Positions 19,353-28,907 are shown, numbered from the stretch's first letter. The stretch: DNA of 64,000 nt from Pseudohalioglobus lutimaris (GCF_002866825.1 NZ_PKUS01000029.1:34324-98323); one strand, 5' to 3'. The notes: generated by a model not told the origin, from the sequence alone. A program made the numbers and translations.

Positions 19353-20756
19353 TTGATTAAAAGTCTAGTAGGGCGCTTGTCCGGCCAAAAAAAGCCGGCA
19401 CGTGAGGCGGCCCCGTCGCCCTCTGCGCAGCCCAAGCCTGCGCGGAATGAGCCCTCGCCAAAAGCCACCTCTGAAAAGGGTCATACAACCGAAAGCCGGC
19501 AGTCGCAGGGCAAAAGCGGCAAGAAGCGCCGCCAGCGCAAGCCCAGGGCGGCGCAGCAGGACTGGAGCCTGGACCAGTTTCCGGTAGACCCCAAGGAGGG
19601 CGAGACGCGCTTCCATGACCTGGGTATGCGGGACGAAATCATGCATGGGATTGCGGACCTGGGGTTTCATTATTGCTCGCCCATACAGGCGCAGGTACTG
19701 CCCCATACGCTGCAGGGCCATGACGCCATCGGCAAGGCCCAAACGGGTACCGGCAAGACGGCCGCATTCCTGATCACCATTTTCAACGACCTGCTGGTTA
19801 ACCCGGTAGAGGGCGAACGCTTTATTGGCGAGCCCAGAGCGCTGGTCATTGCGCCCACCCGCGAGTTGGTGATGCAGATTGCCGCAGACGCGGAGGATCT
19901 CGGTAAGTATACGGGCCTGAATACGGTCACCCTGATCGGCGGCATGGATTACCAGAAGCAGCTCAACCGACTACAGCGCGAGGTCGTCGACCTGGTGGTC
20001 GCAACCCCGGGCCGCCTACTGGACTTTATGGGTCGCCGTGACCTGTTCCTGGATCATGTGGAAGTACTGGTCCTGGACGAGGCTGACCGCATGTTGGATA
20101 TGGGCTTCATTCCCCAGGTAAAGCGCATTGTGCGCGCGACTGCCAGAAAAGAGCATCGCCAGACGCTGCTGTTTTCCGCCACATTTACCCAGGACATCAT
20201 CAATCTGTCCCAACAGTGGACCTTCGAGCCGGTGACGGTTGAAATCGAGCCGGACAGTGTCGCTACAGATACGGTAGACCAGAAAATTTACCTGGTCAGT
20301 TCGGAGCAGCGCTACCGCATACTTAATAATCTGATTCGCAGCGAGGGCTGCAGCAGTCTGATTGTTTTCGCCAATCGACGTGACCAGGTTCGTCGCCTGC
20401 ACGAGCGTCTGCGGAAATCAGGGGTAAAGTGCGGCGTTCTCTCCGGGGAGATCCCCCAGGCCAAGCGCACACGAACGCTGGAGCAGTTCAAGAGCGGGGA
20501 GATCAAGGTGTTGGTCGCAACCGATGTGGCCGGCCGCGGGATACACGTGGATGGCATCAGTCATGTGGTCAATTACAACCTTCCTGAAGACCCGGAAGAT
20601 TACGTACACCGCATTGGTCGTACCGGGCGCGCAGGTGCCACGGGCACATCCATCAGCTTCGCTAGTGAGGATGACGCCTTCCTGCTGCCAGACCTGGAAG
20701 CGCTGCTGGGCACTCCACTGGAATGTACGCATCCGCCAGAGGAACTGCTGGTCTGA
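19353..20756 (+). CDS. rhlB: ATP-dependent RNA helicase RhlB
   Basis: This 467-residue DEAD-box helicase has an N-terminal basic extension (about 1-75), rich in Lys, Arg, Pro and Ala, then the Q motif, [18 protein letters not shown] ([13 protein letters not shown]), SAT, and HRIGRTGR. RhlB unwinds structured RNA for the degradosome. Unlike the E. coli protein, whose basic tail is C-terminal, the extension here is N-terminal, as in Pseudomonas RhlB. The start is a TTG at 19353 with AGGAAG upstream. Other RhlE-like helicases are an alternative. Confidence 0.85.
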   Translation: MIKSLVGRLSGQKKPAREAAPSPSAQPKPARNEPSPKATSEKGHTTESRQSQGKSGKKRRQRKPRAAQQDWSLDQFPVDPKEGETRFHDLGMRDEIMHGIADLGFHYCSPIQAQVLPHTLQGHDAIGKAQTGTGKTAAFLITIFNDLLVNPVEGERFIGEPRALVIAPTRELVMQIAADAEDLGKYTGLNTVTLIGGMDYQKQLNRLQREVVDLVVATPGRLLDFMGRRDLFLDHVEVLVLDEADRMLDMGFIPQVKRIVRATARKEHRQTLLFSATFTQDIINLSQQWTFEPVTVEIEPDSVATDTVDQKIYLVSSEQRYRILNNLIRSEGCSSLIVFANRRDQVRRLHERLRKSGVKCGVLSGEIPQAKRTRTLEQFKSGEIKVLVATDVAGRGIHVDGISHVVNYNLPEDPEDYVHRIGRTGRAGATGTSISFASEDDAFLLPDLEALLGTPLECTHPPEELLV

Positions 20757-20762
20757 ACACAG

Positions 20763-20790
20763 CACCGCCCTGTGTCATGCAGGGCTGGTG
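20763..20790. terminator. Hairpin between convergent rhlB and cysZ
   Basis: CACCGCCCTG (20763-20772) pairs with CAGGGCTGGTG (20780-20790) with a single bulged base and a seven-base loop. It fills the 35 bp gap between the two stop codons. No T-run follows on either side, so it may be a weak bidirectional terminator or simply a 3'-end stabiliser. Confidence 0.45.
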
Positions 20791-20791
20791 T

Positions 20792-21523
20792 CTATGCATC
20801 AAGCTCCTTTGACCAGAGCAGTGTGGCACCTACCACCGCTGCCGGTACCACGAAGAAATTCACCAGCGGTATCCCGGTGCACAAGGCCACAGCGCCGCCA
20901 AAACCCATACTCGACAGGCGCCGGCTGCGCACGGCTTCCTTTACGTCGGCAAAACTCAGCTGGTGGTTATCCATAGGGTAGTCTACGAACTGTATCGACA
21001 TCATCCAGGCACCGAGCAGAAACCAGAGCACGGGCGCCACGGTATTCAATACCGGTATGAACGTCACCAGAAGTACAAAAGCTGCCATTGGCAGGTAGTA
21101 GAGTAACTTGGCGATTTCCCTGAATATGCCCCGTGGCACCATCATCAAGGCGGTGCCCAGGCCCTCCATGGCGGGAACCTCCTTGCCCGTTACCAGTTCC
21201 TCGGCTTTTTCGGCCAACAGCCCGTTGAAGGGAGATGCGATAATCAATGCCATCGCCGTGAACAGGTAGCCGGTCATCAGGCTCAGGGTGAGGCCTATCA
21301 ACGGCCACAGTATCCATTGAACGAAACCCAGCCAATCCGGGATGGAGCCCAGCCAGCGGTCCATCAGGTCGGTGAGGTAGCTCAGCCCAAGCCAGATGAG
21401 TGACCCAAAGATCAGGATGTTTACCATCAGTGGAATGACCACGAACAGGCGTAATGACGGGTGAGTGAGCAGTTTTGCGCCGTCCACAAGGTAGCCTATG
21501 CCGCCTACTACATTACCTTTCAA
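20792..21523 (-). CDS. cysZ: Sulfate transporter CysZ
   Basis: CysZ is an inner-membrane sulfate channel feeding cysteine synthesis. The 243-residue protein has the family's signature segments: a start with GIGYLVDGAKLLTHPSLRLFVVIPL, the APFNGLLAE-like SPFNGLLAEKAEEL and the APVLWFLLGAWM helix. The start is a TTG at 21523 that overlaps the stop of the upstream CWC gene (TTGA), with GGAGAGGAG 9-17 bases before it. An upstream GTG at 21559 in the same frame is less likely. Confidence 0.88.
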   Translation of the reverse strand: MKGNVVGGIGYLVDGAKLLTHPSLRLFVVIPLMVNILIFGSLIWLGLSYLTDLMDRWLGSIPDWLGFVQWILWPLIGLTLSLMTGYLFTAMALIIASPFNGLLAEKAEELVTGKEVPAMEGLGTALMMVPRGIFREIAKLLYYLPMAAFVLLVTFIPVLNTVAPVLWFLLGAWMMSIQFVDYPMDNHQLSFADVKEAVRSRRLSSMGFGGAVALCTGIPLVNFFVVPAAVVGATLLWSKELDA

Positions 21524-21720
21524 CGCTTCGTCTCCTCTCCAGTTGCACAATTCCTGCACAGGCAGCGCACACCGCGCTCGCTATTCGGCAGCGCTTCCAG
21601 TACCGATGCCGGTATGGGTACGTTCGTGCACCAGCAGGTTTCTCCCGCTTGGCCCGCCGCGATGGCGCAGGCATTGTCCCCGGCGCACAGGGGGCACTTG
21701 TCGGCTGCTTTGCTGTCCAT
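21520..21720 (-). CDS. Cysteine-rich CWC family protein
   Basis: This 66-residue protein has nine cysteines arranged as CPLC near residue 9, CWC at about 29-31, and CLCRNC near the end, the pattern of the cysteine-rich CWC family. The cysteines suggest zinc binding. Its function is unknown. It overlaps the TTG start of cysZ by four bases, which implies translational coupling. The opposite-strand smrA promoter starts within 40 bp of its start. Confidence 0.75.
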   Translation of the reverse strand: MDSKAADKCPLCAGDNACAIAAGQAGETCWCTNVPIPASVLEALPNSERGVRCLCRNCATGEETKR

Positions 21721-21751
21721 AATCTGGTGTCTGCTGTGCTGTCCTGAGCGC

Positions 21752-21757
21752 TATAAT
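21752..21757 (+). promoter_or_regulatory. -10 element for smrA
   Basis: A perfect TATAAT lies 25 bases before the smrA ATG. The expected -35 position (about 21729-21734) reads GTCTGC, which is poor, so activation or a weak promoter is likely. It lies between the divergent CWC and smrA genes. Confidence 0.45.
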
Positions 21758-21782
21758 AGCCCACTGCAGAGGGAGTGTAAGT

Positions 21783-22403
21783 ATGAGTGACGACGAAGAG
21801 AGCCTGTTCGTCGATGAAATGTCGGATGTGGTTCCTCTCAAGCGGGAGGAGCGGGTACGGGTCAGCTCCACGCAGCTGGCGCGTGATTCTTCGCTGGCAG
21901 TTCGTCGCAAGGCGGCGGTGGTCGATAGTAGGCACGACGGCAATGTGCTCACCGAGGAAGGCCTGGCCATCAAGCCGTTGGACTCCTGGTACGTCCTGGA
22001 TTTCAAGCGCCCCGGCGTGCAGAACGGGGTTTTTCGTAAACTCAAGCAAGGTCGCTACGAAGCTGAGGCGCGTATTGACCTGCACCGGATGACAGCAAAA
22101 ATCGCCCGCCGGGAACTCTATGATTTTATTCAGGAGTGCGTGCGCCTTGGTATTCGCAGCGCCATGGTGATCCACGGTAAGGGCGAGAGCAAGGCTGAGC
22201 GGGATCGCTCCTCAATCCTGAAGGGCTGCACTGATCACTGGTTGCGAGAACTGCATATGGTGCAGGCTTTTCACAGCGCGCAACCGCGTCACGGGGGTAC
22301 CGGTGCTGTCTATGTCCTGCTGCGTAAAAGTGAGGAGAAAAAGCGGGAGAACAGAGAGGTGTTCATGAAAGGGCGTGTGCCCTACGAGCCAAATGGCAGC
22401 TAG
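21783..22403 (+). CDS. smrA: Smr-domain protein, SmrA-like
   Basis: This 206-residue protein has an N-terminal region with FVDEMSDVVPLKR, as in E. coli SmrA (YdaL), and a C-terminal Smr domain (about 95-185) with the signature IDLHRM, VIHGKG and GGTGAVYVLL. Smr domains have nicking-nuclease activity; stand-alone bacterial forms are of uncertain role. GGGAGTG precedes the ATG. It converges on nth, a DNA-repair gene. Confidence 0.85.
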   Translation: MSDDEESLFVDEMSDVVPLKREERVRVSSTQLARDSSLAVRRKAAVVDSRHDGNVLTEEGLAIKPLDSWYVLDFKRPGVQNGVFRKLKQGRYEAEARIDLHRMTAKIARRELYDFIQECVRLGIRSAMVIHGKGESKAERDRSSILKGCTDHWLRELHMVQAFHSAQPRHGGTGAVYVLLRKSEEKKRENREVFMKGRVPYEPNGS

Positions 22404-22456
22404 CCCGCCCTTGGGCGCCCTGTTATTGAATGCCTTACCTGGTGCCCGCGCGATTG

Positions 22457-23110
22457 CTAGGCCTTGAGCGTCTTTTTAGGGTGCTTGCGGTCGGGGTAAC
22501 ATGTCCTGCAGATCTCACACACGCGACCATCGCAACCGCGCGCGCTGCAAAACTCGCGGCCATAGAAAATGATTTGCAGGTGAAGTTGATTCCAGGATGA
22601 CTCGGGAAAGAGCCGCTTCAGGTCGCGTTCAGTCTGCACCACGCTTTTGCCCGAGGTGAGTCCCCAGCGCTGCGCCAGCCGGTGGATATGTGTGTCTACC
22701 GGGAAGGCTGGTACGCCGAAGGCCTGCGACATCACCACGCTGGCGGTTTTGTGACCTACGCCAGGCAATGTCTCCAGCGCCTCCATGTCCCTGGGGACCT
22801 CGCCTTCATAGCTTTCGACCAGCATCTCGCTCAGCCGTCTGATTGCTTTGGCCTTCTGCGGTGAAAGGCCGCAGGGGCGAATAATAGCCTGTATGGTGTG
22901 TACTTCCTGACCTGCCATGTCGTGGGGATTATCGGCGAGTGAGAATAATGCCGGCGTCACCTGGTTGACGCGCTCATCGGTGCACTGTGCACTGAGCAAA
23001 ACCGCGACTAAAAGCGTATAAGGATCGCTGTGATCCAAAGGCACAGGGGGATCCGGATACAGTTGCTGCAACCGCTGGAGGATGTACTGCACGCGTTCAG
23101 CTTTCAGCAC
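22457..23110 (-). CDS. nth: Endonuclease III
   Basis: Nth removes oxidised pyrimidines and nicks the abasic site. The 217-residue protein has the helix-hairpin-helix segment LPGVGHKTASVV with the catalytic lysine, and the catalytic aspartate in VDTHIHRLAQRW. The C-terminal cysteine cluster reads C-SARG-C-DGRV-C-EI-C-RT-C. This differs from the usual C-x6-C-x2-C-x5-C iron-sulfur motif. It follows dapC by 9 bp, so it is probably the last gene of the map-glnD-dapC-nth operon. Confidence 0.93.
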   Translation of the reverse strand: MLKAERVQYILQRLQQLYPDPPVPLDHSDPYTLLVAVLLSAQCTDERVNQVTPALFSLADNPHDMAGQEVHTIQAIIRPCGLSPQKAKAIRRLSEMLVESYEGEVPRDMEALETLPGVGHKTASVVMSQAFGVPAFPVDTHIHRLAQRWGLTSGKSVVQTERDLKRLFPESSWNQLHLQIIFYGREFCSARGCDGRVCEICRTCYPDRKHPKKTLKA

Positions 23111-23119
23111 TTTCGGTTC

Positions 23120-24310
23120 CTAGAGTTTGCCTAGGCGGTGCACGATACGCTGTGCCGCTTCCACGCATTGAGATAGTTCGGCGACCAGTGCCATGCGCAC
23201 GCGGTTTGCACCGGGGTTGACGCCGGCGGACTCGCGGGCGAGGTAGCTGCCCGGTAGTACCGTAATATGTTCGCCAGCGTAGAGTTCGCGAGCGAAGTCA
23301 GTTTCCGGGATCGGGGTTTTCGGCCACAAGTAGAAACTGGCGTCGGGCATTGCCACATCAAGATGACCCTCGAGAACCGCCAGGACAGCCTTGAACTTTT
23401 CCCGGTAGCGCTGCCGGTTTTCTACTACGTGGGTGTTGTCGTTCCAGGCAGCGATACTGGCCAGCTGGTGGTGCGGTGGCATGGCGCAACCATGGTACGT
23501 GCGATAGAGCAGGAATTTGGTGAGTATATCCGCGTCGCCGGCAACAAAACCAGAGCGCAGCCCAGGCAGGTTTGAGCGCTTGGACAGTGAGTGAAAAACG
23601 ACGCAGTTTCGGAAGTCGTGATGGCCCATTGCGGCACAGGCTTGCAGTAGCCCGGGGGGCGGCGCGTCTTCGTTAAAGAATATCTCGGAGTAGCATTCGT
23701 CTGCGGCGATGATGAAATTGTGTTCTATCGCCAGCCTGATCAGCTGCTGCATCTGGTCTATCGGCATCACGGCCCCGGTAGGGTTGCCGGGACTGCACAG
23801 GTAAACCAGTTGGCAGCGTTGCCACTCGTCTTCGGCGATGCTGTCGAAATCCGGCAAAAAGCCGGTCTCTGCGGTGCAGTTGATAAAGCAAGGTTGTGCT
23901 CCGGCGAGCAGGGTTGCGCCTTCATAGATCTGGTAGAACGGGTTGGGGCAGAGTACCCGGGCATCCGGCCCCGGTGTCACAACTGCCTGGGCGAAGGCGA
24001 ACAGGGCTTCTCGCGTGCCGGTGACCGGAAATATCTGCTTGTTTGCGTCAACTCCCTGCAGCTGAAAACGCGCTGTCAACCAAGAGGCCATTGCACTGCG
24101 AAGCTCAGGTAGGCCCTGGGTTAGCGGGTAGCTCGAGAGTTTGTCGAGGTTGTTTGCCAGGGTCTCCAGAACAAAGCCGGGCGCAGGGTGTTTCGGTTCC
24201 CCAATGGACAGCGCAATGGCCGACATGTTCTCCGCGGGCGACAGGTCGGCGAACAGCTGGCGCAGTTTTTCAAAGGGGTACGGCTGAAGCTTTTGCAGAT
24301 CCGGATTCAT
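23120..24310 (-). CDS. dapC: Succinyldiaminopimelate transaminase
   Basis: DapC is a PLP aminotransferase of lysine and peptidoglycan precursor synthesis. The 396-residue protein starts MNPDLQKLQPYPFEKL, the typical DapC opening, and has the PLP-lysine in HSLSKRSNLPGLRSG. SIGEPKH near residue 36 is the substrate loop of fold-type I enzymes. It is 12 bp downstream of glnD, the gene order also known from Pseudomonas. Confidence 0.93.
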   Translation of the reverse strand: MNPDLQKLQPYPFEKLRQLFADLSPAENMSAIALSIGEPKHPAPGFVLETLANNLDKLSSYPLTQGLPELRSAMASWLTARFQLQGVDANKQIFPVTGTREALFAFAQAVVTPGPDARVLCPNPFYQIYEGATLLAGAQPCFINCTAETGFLPDFDSIAEDEWQRCQLVYLCSPGNPTGAVMPIDQMQQLIRLAIEHNFIIAADECYSEIFFNEDAPPPGLLQACAAMGHHDFRNCVVFHSLSKRSNLPGLRSGFVAGDADILTKFLLYRTYHGCAMPPHHQLASIAAWNDNTHVVENRQRYREKFKAVLAVLEGHLDVAMPDASFYLWPKTPIPETDFARELYAGEHITVLPGSYLARESAGVNPGANRVRMALVAELSQCVEAAQRIVHRLGKL

Positions 24311-24322
24311 ATATTTTTGCTG

Positions 24323-27007
24323 TCAGGCAACCGCCTGTTCATCCAGCTCTTCACGAACTGCGCGTTGTATTGCCTCGCACATCGCCGGGTCTGTTATGGG
24401 CTGTTGCTTATGGTCGGTGATGAAGAATACGTCTTCTACCCGCTCGCCCAGCGTCTGGATCTTGGCGGCCTGCAGTTCGATGCCGAAGTCTACAAATATG
24501 CGGCTTATCCGCGCGAGCAGACCGGGGCGATCAGGGGTTGACACTTCCAGCACGGAATAGTTTTTGATCTCGTCCACGCTCATCTTGGTTTCAGTGGGTA
24601 CCGAGAAAGATTTCTTGGCCCGCGGCGTTCTCCGCTGTACGTCATCCTTTGCCTCGGAATAATCACCCAGTGTTTCAGTCAGGTGCTCACGTATGTGATT
24701 CAGGCGTGCGCTGTCTTCGGCAATAGAGCTGCCATCTGCACTGAGGACGAAGAACGTATCCAGCGTCATGCCGTCGTTGGCATTATAGATGCGCGCATCA
24801 TGAACTGAGAGGTCTAGCTGTTCCAGCTGAGCACAGATTCTGGGGAAGAGCTGGGGAGTGGAGCGAGCATGAATAAAGATCTGGGTGGTATTGGCAACGC
24901 TGGAGTCCAGGGTTGAGCGCAGCACAACCAATGGCTTGCTCTTGTCGTGGTGGCCGGCAATCGCCTCCGTGTGCCAGGCGATATCCTCGGACTTTTCACG
25001 CAGAAAGTAGTCTTCGCCGCGCTCTTTCCACAGCTCTTGCAGTTCTTCAACGGTAAAGCCACGGTATTCGAGCGAATCGATGGCCGCATCCCGCGTTTCG
25101 TCCACCCAGACCTGCTTGTCTATCGGATTCTCCAGGCCTCGTCGCAGTGCACGCTTGGTCTCGGTGTAGAGCTGGCGCAACAGGCTGCCACGCCAGGCGT
25201 TCCACAGCGTGGGATTGGTGCCGTTGATGTCAGCAACCGTGAGAGCAAAGAGGTAGTCCAGTCGGTTCTCATCCCCCACGTGTTGGGCGAACTGCAGAAT
25301 GACGTCAGGGTCTGAGATGTCCCGCCGCTGGGACACGGCGGACATTGTCAGGTGACTTTCAACCAGCCATGTCACCAGGTTGGTATCGCGCTTTGACAGT
25401 CCGTGGTCCTCACAGAACGCTCGCGCATCCACAGCGCCAAGCTCAGAGTGATCGCCTCCGCGCCCTTTGCCGATATCGTGGAACAGTCCAGAAAGGTAGA
25501 GCAGCTCTATTTTTGGGAGCCTGCAAGCGACCCGGCTGGTGACTGGAAAACGCTCGGCGAACTCAGGAATCTGGAAACGGCGCATGTTCTCAATCACTTC
25601 CAGCGTGTGTGCATCCACGGTGTAAGCGTGAAACATGTCGTGCTGCATCTGCCCGATGATACGACCAAATGCGGGTATATACCGGCCCAGCACGCCGTAG
25701 CGCAGCATACGCTTTAGCTGGCGGGTGAGCTTGTATGGCGAGCGTAACAATTCGATAAACATGCGCTTGTTGATATCGCTGGCGCGAAAATTGTCGTCTA
25801 TCAGGTGCAGGCTGTTGCGCAGCAGGCGGATGGTGGGAGCGGCGATGCCGTTAATGGCGTCATTGCGCGCGCTCAGCAGGAACACCTCCAAAATGGCGGA
25901 GGGATCAACCTTGAATACGTTGTCGTTGCGGGCCTCGATGTAGCCGTTGCGCATTTGGAAGCGGCCGTTGAGTTCCTGCACGTCGTGAGCACCCGCCGCG
26001 GTGAGAAAGGCCTGGTCAAAATTCTGTATGAGCACTTCGTTGAGCATACTTAATGCCTGTGCCCAGCGATAGTAGACCTGCATGAAGTTCTCAACAGCGA
26101 GCTTGTCTCCGTCTTCCAGCCCCCATATGCCAGCCAGCTCTCGCTGGTGATCAAAGAGCAGCCGATCCTCTTCGCGCCCGGTAACCATGTGCAGTGCATA
26201 CCGTACTTTCCACATGAACTCACGACCGTCTTTCAGGACTTTCATTTCCTCAGCATTGAGGAATGCTTCAGTGGTCAGTCGATCAAGGGACTCGACCCCG
26301 AAGTGACGTTCTGCGATCCAGCTGATAGTTTGCAGGTCGCGCAAACCTCCGGGTGAGCTCTTTACGTTGGGTTCCAGGTTGTATTCGGTGTCCGCAAATT
26401 TGGTGTGCCGGGCACGTTGTTCATCAAGCTTGGCGCGGAAGAACTCGGCGCTGGACCACATCTGCGTGGGTCCGGTGAGCTGGCGAACCTCCTGCATCAG
26501 CGACTCGGGACCACGCAACACCCTTGCTTCCATTAGATTGGTCAGTATGGTGATGTCGTCGCGGCCCGCGTCTACGCATTCCTGCACCGTGCGTACGCTG
26601 TGGCCGATATCCAGTCCGATGTCCCACAGTCGGGTGAGAAAGCCTTCTATCTGTCCTGAGCCGGGGTCATAGTCTGCTCCCAGCAACAGCAAAATATCAA
26701 TGTCGGAGTGAGGATGGAGCTCGCCGCGCCCGTAACCCCCTACTGCAACCAGTGCCAGGTCTGTGGAATCCCACCCGTGATTGTCCCAGAGTGCACCCAG
26801 CATCTGGTCCATGAAAACGGCCCGCTGGCGAATGAGCAGACCCGCATCGGCACCTGCACGGAATTGACGGTGCAGGAACTCGGTACACTGGCTGATGGCG
26901 TCCTTACAGGCCACCAGGGGTTGTCCCTCATCCAGCCCCCGAGCAAAGGCCTTCGGATCAAACGCTTCCCGGGGCAGGCTGGGCAATGGGGTGACCGCGA
27001 CAATCAT
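24323..27007 (-). CDS. glnD: Bifunctional uridylyltransferase/uridylyl-removing enzyme GlnD
   Basis: GlnD senses glutamine and adds or removes UMP on PII proteins. The 894-residue protein has the nucleotidyltransferase motif GGYGRGELHPHSDIDILL near residue 90, the HD hydrolase motif LFHDIGKGRGGDH in the middle, and two C-terminal ACT domains (the last starting near SVLEVSTPDRPGLLARI). The start codon overlaps the map stop by one base (TGATG). No PII or glutamine synthetase gene is in the window. Confidence 0.97.
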   Translation of the reverse strand: MIVAVTPLPSLPREAFDPKAFARGLDEGQPLVACKDAISQCTEFLHRQFRAGADAGLLIRQRAVFMDQMLGALWDNHGWDSTDLALVAVGGYGRGELHPHSDIDILLLLGADYDPGSGQIEGFLTRLWDIGLDIGHSVRTVQECVDAGRDDITILTNLMEARVLRGPESLMQEVRQLTGPTQMWSSAEFFRAKLDEQRARHTKFADTEYNLEPNVKSSPGGLRDLQTISWIAERHFGVESLDRLTTEAFLNAEEMKVLKDGREFMWKVRYALHMVTGREEDRLLFDHQRELAGIWGLEDGDKLAVENFMQVYYRWAQALSMLNEVLIQNFDQAFLTAAGAHDVQELNGRFQMRNGYIEARNDNVFKVDPSAILEVFLLSARNDAINGIAAPTIRLLRNSLHLIDDNFRASDINKRMFIELLRSPYKLTRQLKRMLRYGVLGRYIPAFGRIIGQMQHDMFHAYTVDAHTLEVIENMRRFQIPEFAERFPVTSRVACRLPKIELLYLSGLFHDIGKGRGGDHSELGAVDARAFCEDHGLSKRDTNLVTWLVESHLTMSAVSQRRDISDPDVILQFAQHVGDENRLDYLFALTVADINGTNPTLWNAWRGSLLRQLYTETKRALRRGLENPIDKQVWVDETRDAAIDSLEYRGFTVEELQELWKERGEDYFLREKSEDIAWHTEAIAGHHDKSKPLVVLRSTLDSSVANTTQIFIHARSTPQLFPRICAQLEQLDLSVHDARIYNANDGMTLDTFFVLSADGSSIAEDSARLNHIREHLTETLGDYSEAKDDVQRRTPRAKKSFSVPTETKMSVDEIKNYSVLEVSTPDRPGLLARISRIFVDFGIELQAAKIQTLGERVEDVFFITDHKQQPITDPAMCEAIQRAVREELDEQAVA

Positions 27008-27777
27008 CAGCGTTTTTCAGTTGAACGACGGGTGAAGACTTCACAGCCGTCAGCGGTAACGCCCAGCGTGTGTTCCCATTGGGCGGAAAGTCGGCCGTCA
27101 CGCGTGGTGACAGTCCAACCGTCTTTCTGGTTGAGCCGGGTCTGGCGTTTGCCGGCGTTGATCATGGGCTCAATGGTGAAGGTCATGCCTTCTTCCAGAA
27201 CCAGTCCTGTGCCTTTTTTGCCGTAGTGCAGTACCTGAGGGTCTTCATGGAAGACCTTGCCGATGCCGTGGCCACAGTATTCACGGACGACAGAGTAGTA
27301 ATTCTTTTCTGCGTGCTGCTGAATGACGGCGCCTATGTCGCCCAGTGTGGCCCCCGGGCGGACGATGTCCAGTGCCAGGTAAAGACACTCCTGCGTAACC
27401 TGGACCAGGCGCTGGGCATGGGGGGCAACGTTCCCAACTTGCACCATGATGCTGGTATCCCCGTGATAGCCATCGAGAATGACGGTGACATCAATATTGA
27501 CGATATCGCCGTTCTTGAGTTTCTTGGTATCAGACGGAATGCCGTGGCATACCACCTCGTTTATCGAGGTGCAGATGGAGCGAGGGAAGCCGTGATAGTT
27601 GAGAGGCGCGGGAATGGCGTTCCTGCTCACTATGTAGTCGTGGCAGATTCGGTCCAGTTCGCCGGTAGTGATGCCCACCTCAACGTGGGGTTCGATCATT
27701 TCAAGTACCTCGGCAGCAAGGCTGCCTGCGGCGCGCATTTTTTCTATTTCGTCCGCTGTTTTAATCGTTACGCCCAT
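27007..27777 (-). CDS. map: Methionine aminopeptidase, type I
   Basis: Map removes the initiator methionine from new proteins. The 256-residue enzyme has the metal ligands in the expected segments: D in NIDVTVILDG, D in GYHGDTS, H in GHGIGKVFHEDP, and E in TIEPM and QWEHTLGV. The frame is open to 27879, but the conserved start is MGVTIKTADEIEKM at 27777. It is divergent from rpsB and heads the glnD-dapC-nth operon. Confidence 0.97.
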   Translation of the reverse strand: MGVTIKTADEIEKMRAAGSLAAEVLEMIEPHVEVGITTGELDRICHDYIVSRNAIPAPLNYHGFPRSICTSINEVVCHGIPSDTKKLKNGDIVNIDVTVILDGYHGDTSIMVQVGNVAPHAQRLVQVTQECLYLALDIVRPGATLGDIGAVIQQHAEKNYYSVVREYCGHGIGKVFHEDPQVLHYGKKGTGLVLEEGMTFTIEPMINAGKRQTRLNQKDGWTVTTRDGRLSAQWEHTLGVTADGCEVFTRRSTEKR

Positions 27778-27906
27778 GTTTAACTCATTGAAATAAATGA
27801 AAAATATTGCTTTAGCGGCAAATCCTCGGCCGCTGGAGGGGGCACATTCTACCCTATTCGTGGCGCCTGCGGGTAACACGCGAGCTTTCCGGGGGGATTT
27901 ATCCCT

Positions 27907-27934
27907 TTAACAAAGGTTGGGCTTATGGTATAAA
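27907..27934 (+). promoter_or_regulatory. Promoter of rpsB-tsf
   Basis: TTAACA (27907-27912) and TATAAA (27929-27934) form a sigma-70 promoter with a 16-base spacer, followed by GCGCGCC, a GC-rich discriminator typical of ribosomal-gene promoters under stringent control. Transcription would start near 27941 and leave a leader of about 160 bases. Confidence 0.6.
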
Positions 27935-27940
27935 GCGCGC

Positions 27941-28103
27941 CTCATTTTCCGAGGGTGCTGTTCCCGCAAGGGCGCGCTTCTGGAACATGGGAATCAAACG
28001 ACACACACATGTCGACACCTTTTCCAGGGTGCCCCCTGTCTCATGACAGAGGGTTTGGAACAGGGGATATGTGGACGACTAACCCAAAACAAGGTAACCA
28101 ACT
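27941..28103 (+). promoter_or_regulatory. rpsB 5' leader, possible S2-responsive element
   Basis: The rpsB transcript should carry about 160 untranslated bases containing several short complementary segments, for example CAGGGTGCCCCCTG and ACACACAC followed by CGACACC. In gammaproteobacteria the rpsB leader often carries a conserved structure (the t44/S2 leader) by which S2 represses its own operon. The position and length fit; I cannot confirm the fold without a covariance-model search. Confidence 0.4.
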
Positions 28104-28907
28104 ATGTCACAAGTGCAAGTAAGTATGCGTGACCTGCTCCAGGCAGGCGCCCACTTCGGACACCAGACCCGCTACTGGAATCCAAAAATGGACCAGTATA
28201 TTTTCGGTGCCCGTAACAAGATTCATATCATCAATCTCGAGCACACTGTTCCGTCCTTCAATGAAGCACTGGATATGGTGCAGCGTCTGGCCTCCAACAA
28301 GAACAAGATTCTTTTTGTTGGTACCAAGCGCGCAGCGGGAAAGATCATCAAGGAGCAGGCCGAAAGAGCTGGCCAGCCCTATGTGAGCCACCGCTGGCTC
28401 GGTGGTATGCTCACCAACTACAAAACCATCCGTGCATCCATCAAGCGCCTGCGTGAGCTCGAAGCACAGCAAGCGGACGGTACGTTCGACCGCCTGACCA
28501 AGAAAGAAGCGCTGATGCGTTCTCGCGATATGGAGAAGCTGGAGCGTTCTATTGGTGGTATCAAGGAAATGGGCGGCCTGCCTGATGCCTTGTTCGTCGT
28601 GGACGTGGATCATGAGCGTATCGCCATTACTGAAGCCAATAAGCTGGGTATCCCCGTGATTGGCATCGTTGACACCAACAGTAACCCCGACGGCGTTGAC
28701 TACGTCATTCCTGGCAATGACGACGCCATCCGGGCGGTGAAGTTGTACGTGACGGCTGTTGCCGACGCCTGCATCGCAGGTCGCGCTGAAAATGGTGAAG
28801 CGGTAGCCAGCAAGAAAGACGAGTTCGTTGAGGAAACTGGCGAGGCAACTACCGAAGCTGCTCCGGAAGCCGCCCCCGAAGCGCCTGCCCCCGCGGCTGC
28901 CGAGTAA
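28104..28907 (+). CDS. rpsB: 30S ribosomal protein S2
   Basis: S2 is a late-assembling protein of the small subunit. The 267-residue sequence has the family signatures [24 protein letters not shown] near the start and [12 protein letters not shown] in the second half. The C-terminal 30 residues are an Ala-Pro-Glu tail that exceeds the E. coli protein and is common in relatives. It is co-transcribed with tsf across two hairpins. Confidence 0.98.
   Translation: MSQVQVSMRDLLQAGAHFGHQTRYWNPKMDQYIFGARNKIHIINLEHTVPSFNEALDMVQRLASNKNKILFVGTKRAAGKIIKEQAERAGQPYVSHRWLGGMLTNYKTIRASIKRLRELEAQQADGTFDRLTKKEALMRSRDMEKLERSIGGIKEMGGLPDALFVVDVDHERIAITEANKLGIPVIGIVDTNSNPDGVDYVIPGNDDAIRAVKLYVTAVADACIAGRAENGEAVASKKDEFVEETGEATTEAAPEAAPEAPAPAAAE

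Larger units (their letters stand above)
27778..28103. other. Gene-free stretch between map and rpsB
   Basis: These 326 bases hold the divergent promoters of map and rpsB and the long rpsB leader, listed separately. On the minus strand a TAGAAT (27851-27846) could be the map -10 element, with no good -35. No open reading frame of note is seen. Confidence 0.6.

Noticed and set aside
22406..22417. CGCCC-TT-GGGCG as a terminator between smrA and nth.
   Set aside because: A two-base loop cannot form and no T-run follows.
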